Part shown: positions 1 to 8,740 of the stretch, piece after piece
Numbering within the stretch: position 1 is the first letter of the stretch
Layout of the letters: each line of letters begins with the position of its first letter
Assembly (NCBI GenBank): GCA_902553465.1
Contig: CACDKW010000005.1
Coordinates: 1 to 38,929, forward strand
Reading direction: 5' to 3'
Source: an uncultured Pelagibacteraceae bacterium
GTDB lineage: Bacteria > Pseudomonadota > Alphaproteobacteria > Pelagibacterales > Pelagibacteraceae
Length of the DNA: 38,929 bases
The notes under the pieces: model-generated
What the model saw: the letters and a program-made list of their open reading frames with translations, nothing else
Told to the model about the DNA's origin: nothing
The model's database searches: none
Position numbers and translations under genes: made by a program

Positions 1-109
1 AATCAACATTAACACTGTTTAAATTCTCTGGAAGTATTAACAACTTATTCTTTTCAGCTTTCTTGATAATTGAAATTATTTTATCTTTATATTCTTCAAA
101 TATATTCAT
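1..109 (-). CDS. argS: Arginyl-tRNA synthetase, N-terminal part only (runs off window start)
   Basis: Reverse strand from ATG at 109 reads MNIFEEYKDKIISIIKKAEKNKLLILPENLNSVNVD..., open to the window edge; 4-bp ATGA overlap with the dgt stop. Identity inferred from the short N-terminus and the dgt-argS arrangement seen in alphaproteobacteria. Confidence 0.6.
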   Translation of the reverse strand, partial: MNIFEEYKDKIISIIKKAEKNKLLILPENLNSVNVD

Positions 110-1224
110 TTTAATGATTTATAAATATTTATTGCAAATCGATCGGTCATACCAGAAATATAGTCAGCTATAGATCTATATTTATTATGTTTATTTGTTG
201 AAAATGTCAAAAATTTTCTAGGATTACTTGATATTGCTTTAAACAATTTTTCAATTATTCTTCTACCCTCATTATTCTTTTTTAAAACTTTATTATTTTT
301 ATACATTTTAAAGCTTAAAAAATCTCTTATTTCATTAATTATGTTTTCATAATTAGAAGAAAAACAAACAAGTTTATTCTCTGACTTATAAACATCATTT
401 AATTTATTAATTTTATTAAGTTTAAAGTTTATTAAAGAATTTTTTATTAAATCTTTAACCATAAGATTAATAGAATCTCTAACCATTTGATAGATTAAAA
501 TTCTATTATTAGTTTTTTTAAATTTTGATGAATATCTTTTTAATATTTCATTGAAAAAATTAATTTCTTTTAATTCATTAATTCTAAAAATGTTTGCATT
601 AAACCCATCTTGAATATCATGATTGTTATAGGCAATATCGTCTGAAATAGATGCAATTTGAGCTTCAATTGAAGGATAAGACTTTAAATCAATTTTATTT
701 TTTAAATTTTTTAGTCCAATCAAATTTTTAACATCAGTATCGTCATAATAAGGACCGTTATGTTTTAAAAGACCATCCAATGTTTCAACTGTTAAATTTA
801 AGCCTTTAAATTTTACGTATTTGTTTTCAATAAACATTACTATTCTTAATGTCTGTAGATTATGATCAAATCCGCCATGATCATTCATGCATTCATTTAA
901 TGCTTCTTCACCAGCATGTCCAAAAGGAGTGTGACCAAGATCATGAGCAAGGCTTAAAGTTTCAGTTAAATCATCATTTAAGTTTAAATATCGAGATATT
1001 GTTCTTGCAATTTGGGCAACTTCGATTGAATGGGTAATTCTAGTTCTATAATGGTCCCCTTCAGTATTAACAAAAACTTGTGTTTTGTGTTTTAACCTTC
1101 GAAATGCCGTACTATGAATAATTCTATCTCTATCTCTTTGAAATGGGGATCTATAGGGTGAATTAGGCTCATTTATAAGTCTACCTTTACTTTTAATAAT
1201 CCCTATTTTTTTGTAGTTTTTCAT
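106..1224 (-). CDS. dgt: Deoxyguanosinetriphosphate triphosphohydrolase-like protein (HD domain)
   Basis: 372 aa; PYRSPFQRDRDRIIHSTAFRRLKHKTQVF, HSIEVAQIAR, LAHDLGHTPFGHAGE are hallmark dGTPase/HD motifs. Confidence 0.93.
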   Translation of the reverse strand: MKNYKKIGIIKSKGRLINEPNSPYRSPFQRDRDRIIHSTAFRRLKHKTQVFVNTEGDHYRTRITHSIEVAQIARTISRYLNLNDDLTETLSLAHDLGHTPFGHAGEEALNECMNDHGGFDHNLQTLRIVMFIENKYVKFKGLNLTVETLDGLLKHNGPYYDDTDVKNLIGLKNLKNKIDLKSYPSIEAQIASISDDIAYNNHDIQDGFNANIFRINELKEINFFNEILKRYSSKFKKTNNRILIYQMVRDSINLMVKDLIKNSLINFKLNKINKLNDVYKSENKLVCFSSNYENIINEIRDFLSFKMYKNNKVLKKNNEGRRIIEKLFKAISSNPRKFLTFSTNKHNKYRSIADYISGMTDRFAINIYKSLK

Positions 1225-1271
1225 TCTTTAAAAATGACAATTTAACATTATATTAGTAATATCAGTCTTAT

Positions 1272-1592
1272 ATGATGATTAAAGAAATTAAATTTACCGA
1301 TAATGCATTAAAACAGATTAATGCAATGCTTTCAAAAAAAGATAAAGGATCTTTTTTTAGAATCGCTATTAAAGGCGGTGGTTGTTCTGGTTTTCAATAT
1401 GATTTTTCATTTGATAATAAACAAGATGAAGATGATCTTAAACATGAAAACATACTAATTGACAAAAAATCAGCTGAACTACTGAAAGGATCTGAGGTTG
1501 ATTATGTTAAAGAATTAATCGGAGATAATTTCAAAATTAGTAATCCACAAAGTAAATCTTCTTGTGGTTGTGGCGTTTCTTTCTCACTTTAA
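1272..1592 (+). CDS. erpA: HesB/IscA/ErpA-type iron-sulfur cluster insertion protein
   Basis: 106 aa; GGGCSGFQYDF and C-terminal SSCGCGVSF, conserved Cys triad of A-type carriers. Confidence 0.85.
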   Translation: MMIKEIKFTDNALKQINAMLSKKDKGSFFRIAIKGGGCSGFQYDFSFDNKQDEDDLKHENILIDKKSAELLKGSEVDYVKELIGDNFKISNPQSKSSCGCGVSFSL

Positions 1593-2368
1593 TGATCATC
1601 AGTTCCTGGAATGTTAATTCTGTAAGAGCTCGAATTGAAAATATAAAAGAATATTTAAATAAATTTTCACCAGATATATTGATGATGCAGGAAATAAAAA
1701 CTCCTGATGAAACTTACCCTTACGATGATATTAAAACTCTTAAATATGAAAATTATGTATTTGGGCAAAAAAGCTATAATGGAGTAGCAATAATTTCAAA
1801 GAAAAAATTAGATGGTATTAAAAATGATATTTTTAAAGATAAAAATAAACAATCAAGAATAATATCTGCTGAAGTAAAATATAAGAAAAAAACTATAACA
1901 TTAATTAATATTTATACTCCTAATGGAAATCCTGTAGATACAGAAAAATATACTTATAAACTTTATTGGTTAGACAGTTTAATTAAAAAATTAAAATCAA
2001 TATCTAAACAAAATGAAAATATAATTATTGGTGGTGATTTTAATATAATTCCTTCAGCTGAAGATGTTCATAATCCAAAGAGTTATGAAAACGATGCTTT
2101 GTTTAGATTGGAGATAAGAAAAAAACTAAGAGAGTTAATCAATTTAGGTTTTCATGATGCATATAGATTTATTCATCCTGATAAAGAAGGCTATACTTTT
2201 TGGGATTACACAAGTGGTGCATGGCAAAAAAATAATGGTATGAGAATAGATCATTTTTTAGTTTCAAGTTCTTTAATTGATGCTGTTAAAGATGTTAAAA
2301 TAAATAAATTTCCTCGTGGAAGACAAAAACCATCTGATCACACACCTATTGAAATTGAATTAGCTTAA
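1592..2368 (+). CDS. xthA: Exodeoxyribonuclease III
   Basis: MIISSWNVNSVRARIENI..., LMMQEIKT, GGDFNIIP, MRIDHFLVS, SDHTPIEIE. ORF track starts at 1562; the conserved start is ATG 1592 overlapping the previous stop (TAATG). Confidence 0.92.
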   Translation: MIISSWNVNSVRARIENIKEYLNKFSPDILMMQEIKTPDETYPYDDIKTLKYENYVFGQKSYNGVAIISKKKLDGIKNDIFKDKNKQSRIISAEVKYKKKTITLINIYTPNGNPVDTEKYTYKLYWLDSLIKKLKSISKQNENIIIGGDFNIIPSAEDVHNPKSYENDALFRLEIRKKLRELINLGFHDAYRFIHPDKEGYTFWDYTSGAWQKNNGMRIDHFLVSSSLIDAVKDVKINKFPRGRQKPSDHTPIEIELA

Positions 2369-3358
2369 AGATTTAATTTTATTAACAAGTTCTTCGTTTA
2401 TATTTCTTGGACCTTTATCAAGTCTATTTTTATGTCTTCTTTCACCTGGAAGTCTTACACCTTCCATTGATTTCATTTTGTCAAAAAATTCATTTGAATG
2501 TTTATCCCAATCATTTCCTGATAACTTGTCTGGAGATATTGCTAATATGAATTCTCCACCACTTGGAGGTCCGCCATCATTATTATCTTTAGCTGCTGTC
2601 TCATAGCTAAAATTATCACCTACAAGAGCTCCTGCTAATAATTCGACCATCATAGCTATACCCGAGCCCTTATAGCCTCCAAAGGGCAGTAATACGCCTC
2701 CATCAGCTATTTCTCCAGGATCAGTAGTATCTTTTCCATTTTTTGTTAAACCAGTACCTAATGGAACTTTGTGCCCTTCTCTTTTAGCAACTTGAACTTC
2801 ACCCATTGCCATTGAAGCTGTGGCCATATCATAAACAACTGGAGTTTTTCCTGGTCTTGGCCATGCAAATGAAATTGGATTAGTTCCAAATAATGGTTTT
2901 GTAGCTCCCGCTGGTGCAACAGCTGGCTTGTAAGATGTACATGCAAAAGCAACTAATCCTTGTTCTGCTATCATTTCTGTTTCAGGCCACATAGCAGCCA
3001 TGTGATGTGAATTATTAATAGCTAAAACTGCTACTCCATTTTCTTTAGTAGCTTTTACTAATTCTGGAATACCTTTATTTAAAACTACTGGAGCTAAGCA
3101 ATTATTTCCTAAAACTTTTATTACAGTAGGTGATATTTTTTTAATTTCTGGTTTACCTTTACCGTTTATTTTACCACTTTTTAGACCAGTGACGTAAGCA
3201 GGTAATCTAAATAAACCATGAGATAATGAGCCATCTCTTTCAGCTTTCATTATTAAATCTGAGAGAATAGATGCTGTTTCATCATCACATCCATTAGCTA
3301 ATAATGTTTTTTTAGCTAGATCAAATATTTCATCTAAACTAAGGGAAATTGTACTCAT
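2360..3358 (-). CDS. Malate/L-lactate dehydrogenase family (Ldh2-like) NAD(P)-dependent oxidoreductase
   Basis: 332 aa; SHGLFRLPAYV, NNSHHMAAMWP, PAGATKPLFGTNPISFAWP, GGYKGSGIAMMVELLAGAL are Ldh2-family motifs. Convergent, overlapping the xthA 3' end by 9 bp. Confidence 0.87.
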   Translation of the reverse strand: MSTISLSLDEIFDLAKKTLLANGCDDETASILSDLIMKAERDGSLSHGLFRLPAYVTGLKSGKINGKGKPEIKKISPTVIKVLGNNCLAPVVLNKGIPELVKATKENGVAVLAINNSHHMAAMWPETEMIAEQGLVAFACTSYKPAVAPAGATKPLFGTNPISFAWPRPGKTPVVYDMATASMAMGEVQVAKREGHKVPLGTGLTKNGKDTTDPGEIADGGVLLPFGGYKGSGIAMMVELLAGALVGDNFSYETAAKDNNDGGPPSGGEFILAISPDKLSGNDWDKHSNEFFDKMKSMEGVRLPGERRHKNRLDKGPRNINEELVNKIKSLS

Positions 3359-3400
3359 CCCTTTATTAAATATTATTTATAACAAAAGATCAATTTTAAA

Positions 3401-4513
3401 TTAACAGCCTTTAAAAGATTTAGACATGTTCTTGATCAAATCAAAATATAAATCTTTACCTGGTTCTAGAGTTGCTCCTAATGGATCTAAAACACCAGTT
3501 TTTATATTCATATCTTTTGCAACTGCATTTATGATATCAGGGTTAAATTGAGGTTCAGAAAATATACAGCTAACTTTATCATGCTCAATTATTTCTCTAA
3601 TTTCTGCTAATTGTTCTGCACCAGGCATAACGTCTGTATTAACTGTAAACGCACCCATTACATTTACATTAAATCTCTCTTCAAAATATTGATAGGCATC
3701 ATGAAAAACGATAGATTTAAAATCTTTATTAAGATCAGATTTTACTTTTTTTACAAGTTTATCTAAATCTTTTTCAGCGTTTTTTAAATTCTTTTTATAA
3801 GTTGATGCATTTTTTGCATCATTTTCTATTAAATGCTCAACCATTTCATTTAATATTACTTTTGCATTTTCTGGATCTAACCAAATATGAGGGTCGTATT
3901 CACCATGTGCGTGACCTTCATGACCATCTTCGTCATGTCCGTGATCATCATGATCATCATCTTTATGACCATCTTCTTCATGTTTATGGTCATCGTGGTC
4001 ATCTTCTTTGTGACCATCTTCTTCATGTTTGTGATCATCGTCATGGTCGTCTTCTTTATGACCATCTTCTTCATGTTTATGTTCATCATCATGATCATCT
4101 TCTTTATGACCATCTTCATCGTGACCATGATCATCATGACCATCAAAAATATTTCTTTCTCTAAATTTTAATTTATTTAACCCTTTTATTTCCATAAGCT
4201 CAATTTTTTCAGCTTTTTTGGCAATTGATTTTAATGGTTTTTCTAAAAAATTTTCTAAGTCTTCACCTACATAAAATATGATATCTGCTTCTTGTAACAT
4301 TTTTGCATGCGATGGCTTTAATGCAAAGCCGTGTGGTGAAGAATATCCATCAACTATCAAATCAGGTTTACCGATGCCATCCATAAGATAACTAGCTAGC
4401 GAATGTATTGGTTTAATAGATGCGACCACTTTTAGATCAGCATTTGCCGGTGTAAAAATAGTTAAGAATGATAGTATAGATAAGATAAATGGTATTTTTT
4501 TTAGATTTTTCAT
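3401..4513 (-). CDS. znuA: Zinc ABC transporter substrate-binding protein with expanded His/Asp-rich loop
   Basis: Signal peptide, KVVASIKPIHSLASYLMDGIG, long HDD/HKHEEDGHKEDDHDD repeat, DPHIWLDPENAK, IVFHDAYQYFEERF; divergent from znuCB. Confidence 0.93.
   Translation of the reverse strand: MKNLKKIPFILSILSFLTIFTPANADLKVVASIKPIHSLASYLMDGIGKPDLIVDGYSSPHGFALKPSHAKMLQEADIIFYVGEDLENFLEKPLKSIAKKAEKIELMEIKGLNKLKFRERNIFDGHDDHGHDEDGHKEDDHDDEHKHEEDGHKEDDHDDDHKHEEDGHKEDDHDDHKHEEDGHKDDDHDDHGHDEDGHEGHAHGEYDPHIWLDPENAKVILNEMVEHLIENDAKNASTYKKNLKNAEKDLDKLVKKVKSDLNKDFKSIVFHDAYQYFEERFNVNVMGAFTVNTDVMPGAEQLAEIREIIEHDKVSCIFSEPQFNPDIINAVAKDMNIKTGVLDPLGATLEPGKDLYFDLIKNMSKSFKGC
3904..4146 (-). repeat. Degenerate in-frame tandem repeat (about 45-48 bp unit) encoding the His-rich loop of ZnuA
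   Basis: Four near-copies of 'cttctttatgaccatcttcttcatgtttatg...catcatgatcat'; protein units (HKHE/HGHD)EDGHK(E/D)DDHDD repeated. Confidence 0.85.
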
Positions 4514-4532
4514 AGGTTAAGTATTAATTGGT

Positions 4533-4547
4533 TGTTATAATATAACA
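4533..4547. promoter_or_regulatory. Zur-box-like operator 1
   Basis: TGTTATAATATAACA, perfect 7-1-7 palindrome in the znuA/znuC divergent spacer; a Fur-family gene lies downstream of znuB. Confidence 0.75.
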
Positions 4548-4550
4548 TTA

Positions 4551-4565
4551 TGTAATAATATAACA
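4551..4565. promoter_or_regulatory. Zur-box-like operator 2
   Basis: TGTAATAATATAACA, palindrome with one mismatched pair, 18 bp centre-to-centre from operator 1. Confidence 0.6.
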
Positions 4566-4585
4566 TTAGAAAGTCAAGCGGTAAA

Positions 4586-5332
4586 ATGGGAACAAATAGT
4601 AACACGTTAGTGAAGTTAAAAAATGCAGGTTATCAGCAAAATGATAAGTGGCTTGTTAAAGGTGTATCACTAGAGGTTGAAAAAGGTAAAATTGTAACAC
4701 TTATAGGCCCTAATGGTTCTGGAAAAAGTACAACAGCAAAAATTGCTTTAGGTATTTATAAAAAATTTGATGGTGAAGTTGAAAAATATACTAACAAAAT
4801 TGGTTATGTTCCTCAAAAAGTTTCTATAGATTGGACATTACCATTAAGAGTTAGAGATTTTATGGTCCTAACTGAAAGCCTTAAAGAAGAAGCTATAGAT
4901 GAGGCTTTATCTTTGACGGGTGTAGTACACTTAAAACATAAAAACTTAGGTAATTTATCTGGTGGTGAGTTTCAAAGAGTTTTGCTCGCTAGAGCTATTT
5001 CAAAAAAACCAGAATTATTAGTACTTGATGAACCTGTCCAAGGAGTAGATTTCACTGGTGAAATTGCCTTGTATGAATTGATAAAAAAAATATCTGAAGA
5101 ACTTAATTGTGGAATTTTATTAATATCTCATGATTTACATACTGTAATGAGTGCTACCGACCATGTGGTTTGTTTAAATGGTCATGTCTGTTGCTCTGGT
5201 TCACCTAGTGATGTAGCAAAAAATAATGAATATAAAGCTTTGTTTGGTGAACAAGCTGCTCAAACACTTTCTATTTATGAACATAATCATGACCATGTTC
5301 ATTCAAATGAAGGAGAAATAAAAAAAAATTAA
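4586..5332 (+). CDS. znuC: Zinc ABC transporter ATP-binding protein
   Basis: GPNGSGKST Walker A, LSGGEFQRVLLARA signature, LLVLDEPVQGVD Walker B; His-rich C-terminus. Confidence 0.93.
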   Translation: MGTNSNTLVKLKNAGYQQNDKWLVKGVSLEVEKGKIVTLIGPNGSGKSTTAKIALGIYKKFDGEVEKYTNKIGYVPQKVSIDWTLPLRVRDFMVLTESLKEEAIDEALSLTGVVHLKHKNLGNLSGGEFQRVLLARAISKKPELLVLDEPVQGVDFTGEIALYELIKKISEELNCGILLISHDLHTVMSATDHVVCLNGHVCCSGSPSDVAKNNEYKALFGEQAAQTLSIYEHNHDHVHSNEGEIKKN

Positions 5333-6136
5333 ATGTTTGATGATTTTTTTATAAGAGCTTTAGTAGCAGGAATTGGTGTTGCTTTTGTAACAGGCCCTCT
5401 TGGATGTTTTGTTGTTTGGAGAAGATTATCTTATTTTGGAGATACACTTGCGCATTCAGCATTACTTGGAGTTACAATGGCATATTCTTTTGAATTTAAT
5501 ATTGCTATTTCAGTTTTTATAATTTCATCTGTAATTGCTTTAATTTTAATTCAGCTCCAAAGAAAAACAAATCTTCCAGGCGATGCTCTACTTGGTCTTT
5601 TAGCTCACTCCTCTTTAGCAGTAGGATTAGTAGTGATTGGATTTTTAACGTTTATTAGATTTGATATTATGGGATTATTATTTGGAGATATATTAGCGGT
5701 AACAGTTAATGATTTAATTATTATATGGGCTGGTGGTGCATTAATTTTATTAGTATTAAAATTAATTTGGAAACCTTTATTCGCATCAACAGTAAATTAT
5801 GAATTAGCAGAAGCTGAAGGATTAAATCCTGATAGAGCAAAAGCTATATTTACAATTTTAATGGCTGCAATTATTGCAATTTCTATAAAAATGGTTGGAC
5901 TGTTATTAATTACTGGAATGTTAATTATTCCAGCTGCTATGGCTAGAAACATATCTGACACGCCACAAAAAATGGTACTGTTTTCAATAATTGGAGGCTT
6001 GTTATCTGTAATAATAGGACTGTTTTCTTCACTGGAGTTTAATACTGCATCAGGACCTTCAATAATAACAGCATCTTTAGTTCTATTTATACTTTCATTA
6101 TTAAAAATAAAACAATCCATTCAATTGAAAAACTAA
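5333..6136 (+). CDS. znuB: Zinc ABC transporter permease
   Basis: 267 aa polytopic; GPLGCFVVWRRLSYFGDTLAHSALLG is typical of ZnuB/ABC-3 permeases; directly abuts znuC. Confidence 0.93.
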   Translation: MFDDFFIRALVAGIGVAFVTGPLGCFVVWRRLSYFGDTLAHSALLGVTMAYSFEFNIAISVFIISSVIALILIQLQRKTNLPGDALLGLLAHSSLAVGLVVIGFLTFIRFDIMGLLFGDILAVTVNDLIIIWAGGALILLVLKLIWKPLFASTVNYELAEAEGLNPDRAKAIFTILMAAIIAISIKMVGLLLITGMLIIPAAMARNISDTPQKMVLFSIIGGLLSVIIGLFSSLEFNTASGPSIITASLVLFILSLLKIKQSIQLKN

Positions 6137-6160
6137 TGGACAACTGGTAAAATATAAAAA

Positions 6161-6553
6161 ATGCAAAAACAAACTTTACTAACAAAAAATCAGCAAATTA
6201 TTTTTGATTTAATTGATAAATCTCCTGAACCAATGAAAGCTTATTCAATCCTTTTTAATGTTCAAAAGAAAGGTATTAAAGCTCCATTACAAGTTTATAG
6301 AGCTTTAGATAAATTAGTTGAAATAGGAAAAATTCATAAAATTGAGAGTAGAAATGCTTTTATTGCGTGTCACAATTCAAGTTGTCAGGTAGCAAAAGCT
6401 ACAGCGTTTTCTATCTGTGAGATTTGTGAAAAAGTAACAGAAATAAGTAGCGCAGGTCTTTCTAAATACTTAGCTAATTTCAAAGACAAAGATGGTATGA
6501 AATATAGCAAATACAATCTTGAGTTTTTTGGATTATGCAAAAAGTGTAGATAA
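6161..6553 (+). CDS. zur: Fur-family regulator, probable zinc uptake regulator
   Basis: 130 aa; winged-helix KAPLQVYRALDKLVEIGKIHKIESRNAFIAC, SICEICEKVTE and LCKKC cysteine motifs; znu context. Confidence 0.85.
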   Translation: MQKQTLLTKNQQIIFDLIDKSPEPMKAYSILFNVQKKGIKAPLQVYRALDKLVEIGKIHKIESRNAFIACHNSSCQVAKATAFSICEICEKVTEISSAGLSKYLANFKDKDGMKYSKYNLEFFGLCKKCR

Positions 6554-6611
6554 TCCTTTATTTTAATAAATTCTTAACATAACTGAAATAATAATAACGA
6601 AAGGAAATTTT

Positions 6612-6833
6612 ATGTTTATAAAAAAATATCTAAAGTGGATCAGTACGTTTTTAGTTTTAGTAGGAATACTTCTTACAAATTTAAATATATATCCATTAAA
6701 TATATATTTTCATGGATTAGGAGTTGTTGGATGGACTATTGCAGGATTTATGAGCAAAGATAAAGCAATCTTAACTAACTTTGGATTACAAATTCCATTG
6801 TTTGTAATTGGTATTTATAAAGTTATTTTTTAA
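6612..6833 (+). CDS. Small integral membrane protein of unknown function
   Basis: 73 aa, two or more hydrophobic segments; Shine-Dalgarno-like aaagga upstream; stop immediately followed by the arsC ATG (taaatg). Confidence 0.7.
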   Translation: MFIKKYLKWISTFLVLVGILLTNLNIYPLNIYFHGLGVVGWTIAGFMSKDKAILTNFGLQIPLFVIGIYKVIF

Positions 6834-7265
6834 ATGAAGAATATATTGTTCGTATGCACAGGTAATTCAGCAAGAAGTATTATTGCTGAAAGTATAATAA
6901 ATAATGAACATGACGATATGTATAAAGGTTTTAGTGCTGGGAGTAATCCAACAGGAAAAATAAATGAGGATGTGAAGAATTATTTATTATCAAAACATTA
7001 TGATCTTTCAAATTATAGATCTAAAAATTTTAATGAGTTTATTAATGGTCAAATTAAAATGGATTATGTTATTACGGTTTGTAATAATGCCAATAACGAA
7101 GTCTGCCCTATTTGGCCAAATAAAGATCAGATAATTCATTGGGATATAGAGGATCCTGTTAAATTACTTAATGAAACAAATGACTTAAATAAAAAAGATG
7201 AAATAATTGAAAAAGTTTTTAATCATATTAATAAAAATATAAAGGAACTACTTAATGAAAAATAA
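6834..7265 (+). CDS. arsC: Arsenate reductase-like low-molecular-weight phosphatase family protein
   Basis: 143 aa; VCTGNSARSIIAE (C-x5-R P-loop), YVITVCNNANNEVCPIWP, HWDIEDP: thioredoxin-coupled ArsC family features. Confidence 0.85.
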   Translation: MKNILFVCTGNSARSIIAESIINNEHDDMYKGFSAGSNPTGKINEDVKNYLLSKHYDLSNYRSKNFNEFINGQIKMDYVITVCNNANNEVCPIWPNKDQIIHWDIEDPVKLLNETNDLNKKDEIIEKVFNHINKNIKELLNEK

Positions 7266-7914
7266 AAGTCGTTATTTTCTTGCTGAACTATTAGGCAGTT
7301 GTTTTTTAGTAATGATTATTGTTGGCTCAGGTTTAATGGCAGAAAACTTAACTAATGACGTTGCTGTGATGTTAATTGCAAACACAATAGCAACAGGAGC
7401 AGGTTTATTTGTGCTTATTACAGTATTTGCTGATGTATCAGGAGCTCACTTTAATCCATTTGTAAGTATCGCAATGACAATAACAGGTAAATTAAAAAAG
7501 AAACTATTACCCTACTATATCATTGCTCAATTGATTGGTTGCTTGATTGGTGTTGGTTTAGCTAATTTCTTTTTTGAACATGAAATTTATGAATTATCTA
7601 CTAAGTCAAGAGATGGAATTTACATATTCACATCTGAGGTAATAGCAACACTGGGGCTTATAATAATAATTTTTGGCTCTATGAAGTCAGGAAAAATTGC
7701 TGTTGCAGCTAGTGTTGGTCTTTATATTACTGCTGGTTATTGGTTTACTTCTTCAACTTCTTTTGCAAATCCAGCTGTTGCAATTGCTAGAACATTTACA
7801 GAGTCTTTTACTGGTATTAGTTATTTAAACACTCCTTATTATATTTTAGCTGAACTTGTAGGAATGTTAATTGCTGTATTTATTGTTAAAAAGTTATTTT
7901 TAGAGAAAAATTGA
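7255..7914 (+). CDS. MIP-family (aquaporin/aquaglyceroporin-like) channel
   Basis: 219 aa, six TM-like segments; SGAHFNPFVS (variant first NPA box) and FANPAVAIAR (second NPA box with following Arg). Overlaps arsC by 11 bp. Confidence 0.88.
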   Translation: MKNKSRYFLAELLGSCFLVMIIVGSGLMAENLTNDVAVMLIANTIATGAGLFVLITVFADVSGAHFNPFVSIAMTITGKLKKKLLPYYIIAQLIGCLIGVGLANFFFEHEIYELSTKSRDGIYIFTSEVIATLGLIIIIFGSMKSGKIAVAASVGLYITAGYWFTSSTSFANPAVAIARTFTESFTGISYLNTPYYILAELVGMLIAVFIVKKLFLEKN

Positions 7915-8402
7915 AAAATATAAAACTTACAAATAATATTGACCTAATTAATAAAAGTTTCAAAAAGAACCAATTTTATCATTATTTAAAAACATCAAAT
8001 CTTTCAGTAATTATACCTCAACTTAAAAATAAATATGTAGTAGTTTCTCAAAAAAGAGTTCCGATCAATAAAATTAATTATGAGTTCCCTTCTGGCATAG
8101 TAGAAAAAAAAGAAACAACTTTGCAATCAGCTCATAAAGAATTAACTGAAGAAACTGGATATAAATCAAGATCAAAATTGATTAAAATTATAACTTTTTA
8201 TAGTGAGCCTGGCCGATTAACTACTAAAATTACTGGTTATTATACAAAAGACTTGATTAAAATTTCAAAACCAGAAAAAGGTATAAGAATTCATGTGTTT
8301 AGTAAAAGTGATATATTTAAATTAATATTAAAACAAAAATTCAATAATAGTTCTCATATAGCAATGTTTTTATATTTAATAAAAAATATTAAAAATTTAT
8401 AA
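7911..8402 (+). CDS. Nudix hydrolase
   Basis: Nudix box GIVEKKETTLQSAHKELTEETGY; TTG start overlapping the previous stop (TTGA). Confidence 0.82.
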   Translation: MKNIKLTNNIDLINKSFKKNQFYHYLKTSNLSVIIPQLKNKYVVVSQKRVPINKINYEFPSGIVEKKETTLQSAHKELTEETGYKSRSKLIKIITFYSEPGRLTTKITGYYTKDLIKISKPEKGIRIHVFSKSDIFKLILKQKFNNSSHIAMFLYLIKNIKNL

Positions 8403-8481
8403 ACTACAGGTTGTATTAAATTAACTTTTAGATTTATGAATTATATGATTTAATTATTCATTAAATAATTTGGAGGCAAAT

Positions 8482-8691
8482 ATGGGAAAAAAATTAAAAA
8501 GAAACGAAAAGAAAAAATCAAAAATTTTAAAAACAATTGATAAATTGAAAAATAAAATTACGGCTAAAGAAAAAAAATTGTCAAAAGTTAATGTTAAAAT
8601 TGCTGGTTTAGAAAAAAAGGTTGCAGAAAAAAAAGCAAAAAAGCTTGCTAAGAAAAATGCAGAGAAGTCTCCTGCATCTTTAAATAATTAA
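8482..8691 (+). CDS. Small lysine-rich, coiled-coil-like basic protein of unknown function
   Basis: MGKKLKRNEKKKSKILKTIDKLKNKITAKEKKLSKVN...; GGAGG Shine-Dalgarno at 8472-8476, so ATG 8482 is preferred to the TTG at 8470. Confidence 0.65.
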   Translation: MGKKLKRNEKKKSKILKTIDKLKNKITAKEKKLSKVNVKIAGLEKKVAEKKAKKLAKKNAEKSPASLNN

Positions 8692-8706
8692 TATAAAGTA
8701 AATCGT

Positions 8707-8740
8707 CTTTCTCCCTTCTTATTTAAGAGAAGGGAGAAAG
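8707..8740. other. Perfect 13-bp inverted repeat with 8-nt loop (hairpin)
   Basis: ctttctcccttct-tatttaag-agaagggagaaag; between the Lys-rich ORF and the ppx 3' end; no strong T-tract on either side. Confidence 0.8.

Noticed and set aside
849-1037. ORF + strand, 62 aa inside dgt
   Set aside because: Antisense to a well-supported dGTPase coding region; no recognisable features.
3802-4171. ORFs overlapping the znuA repeat (3802-4164 +, 3887-4171 +, 3877-4146 -) rich in His/Met/Ile
   Set aside because: They are alternate-frame translations of the znuA tandem repeat; the znuA frame has full family motifs and a signal peptide.
5797-6120. ORF - strand, 107 aa inside znuB
   Set aside because: Antisense shadow ORF of a hydrophobic permease gene.
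6573-6589. Possible Pho box CTTAACataacTGAAAT upstream of the small membrane protein/arsC cassette
   Set aside because: Matches the local motif at 11-bp spacing but the second unit is degenerate and it lies only about 22 bp before the ATG, versus 55-70 bp at the other sites. Probably chance in AT-rich DNA.
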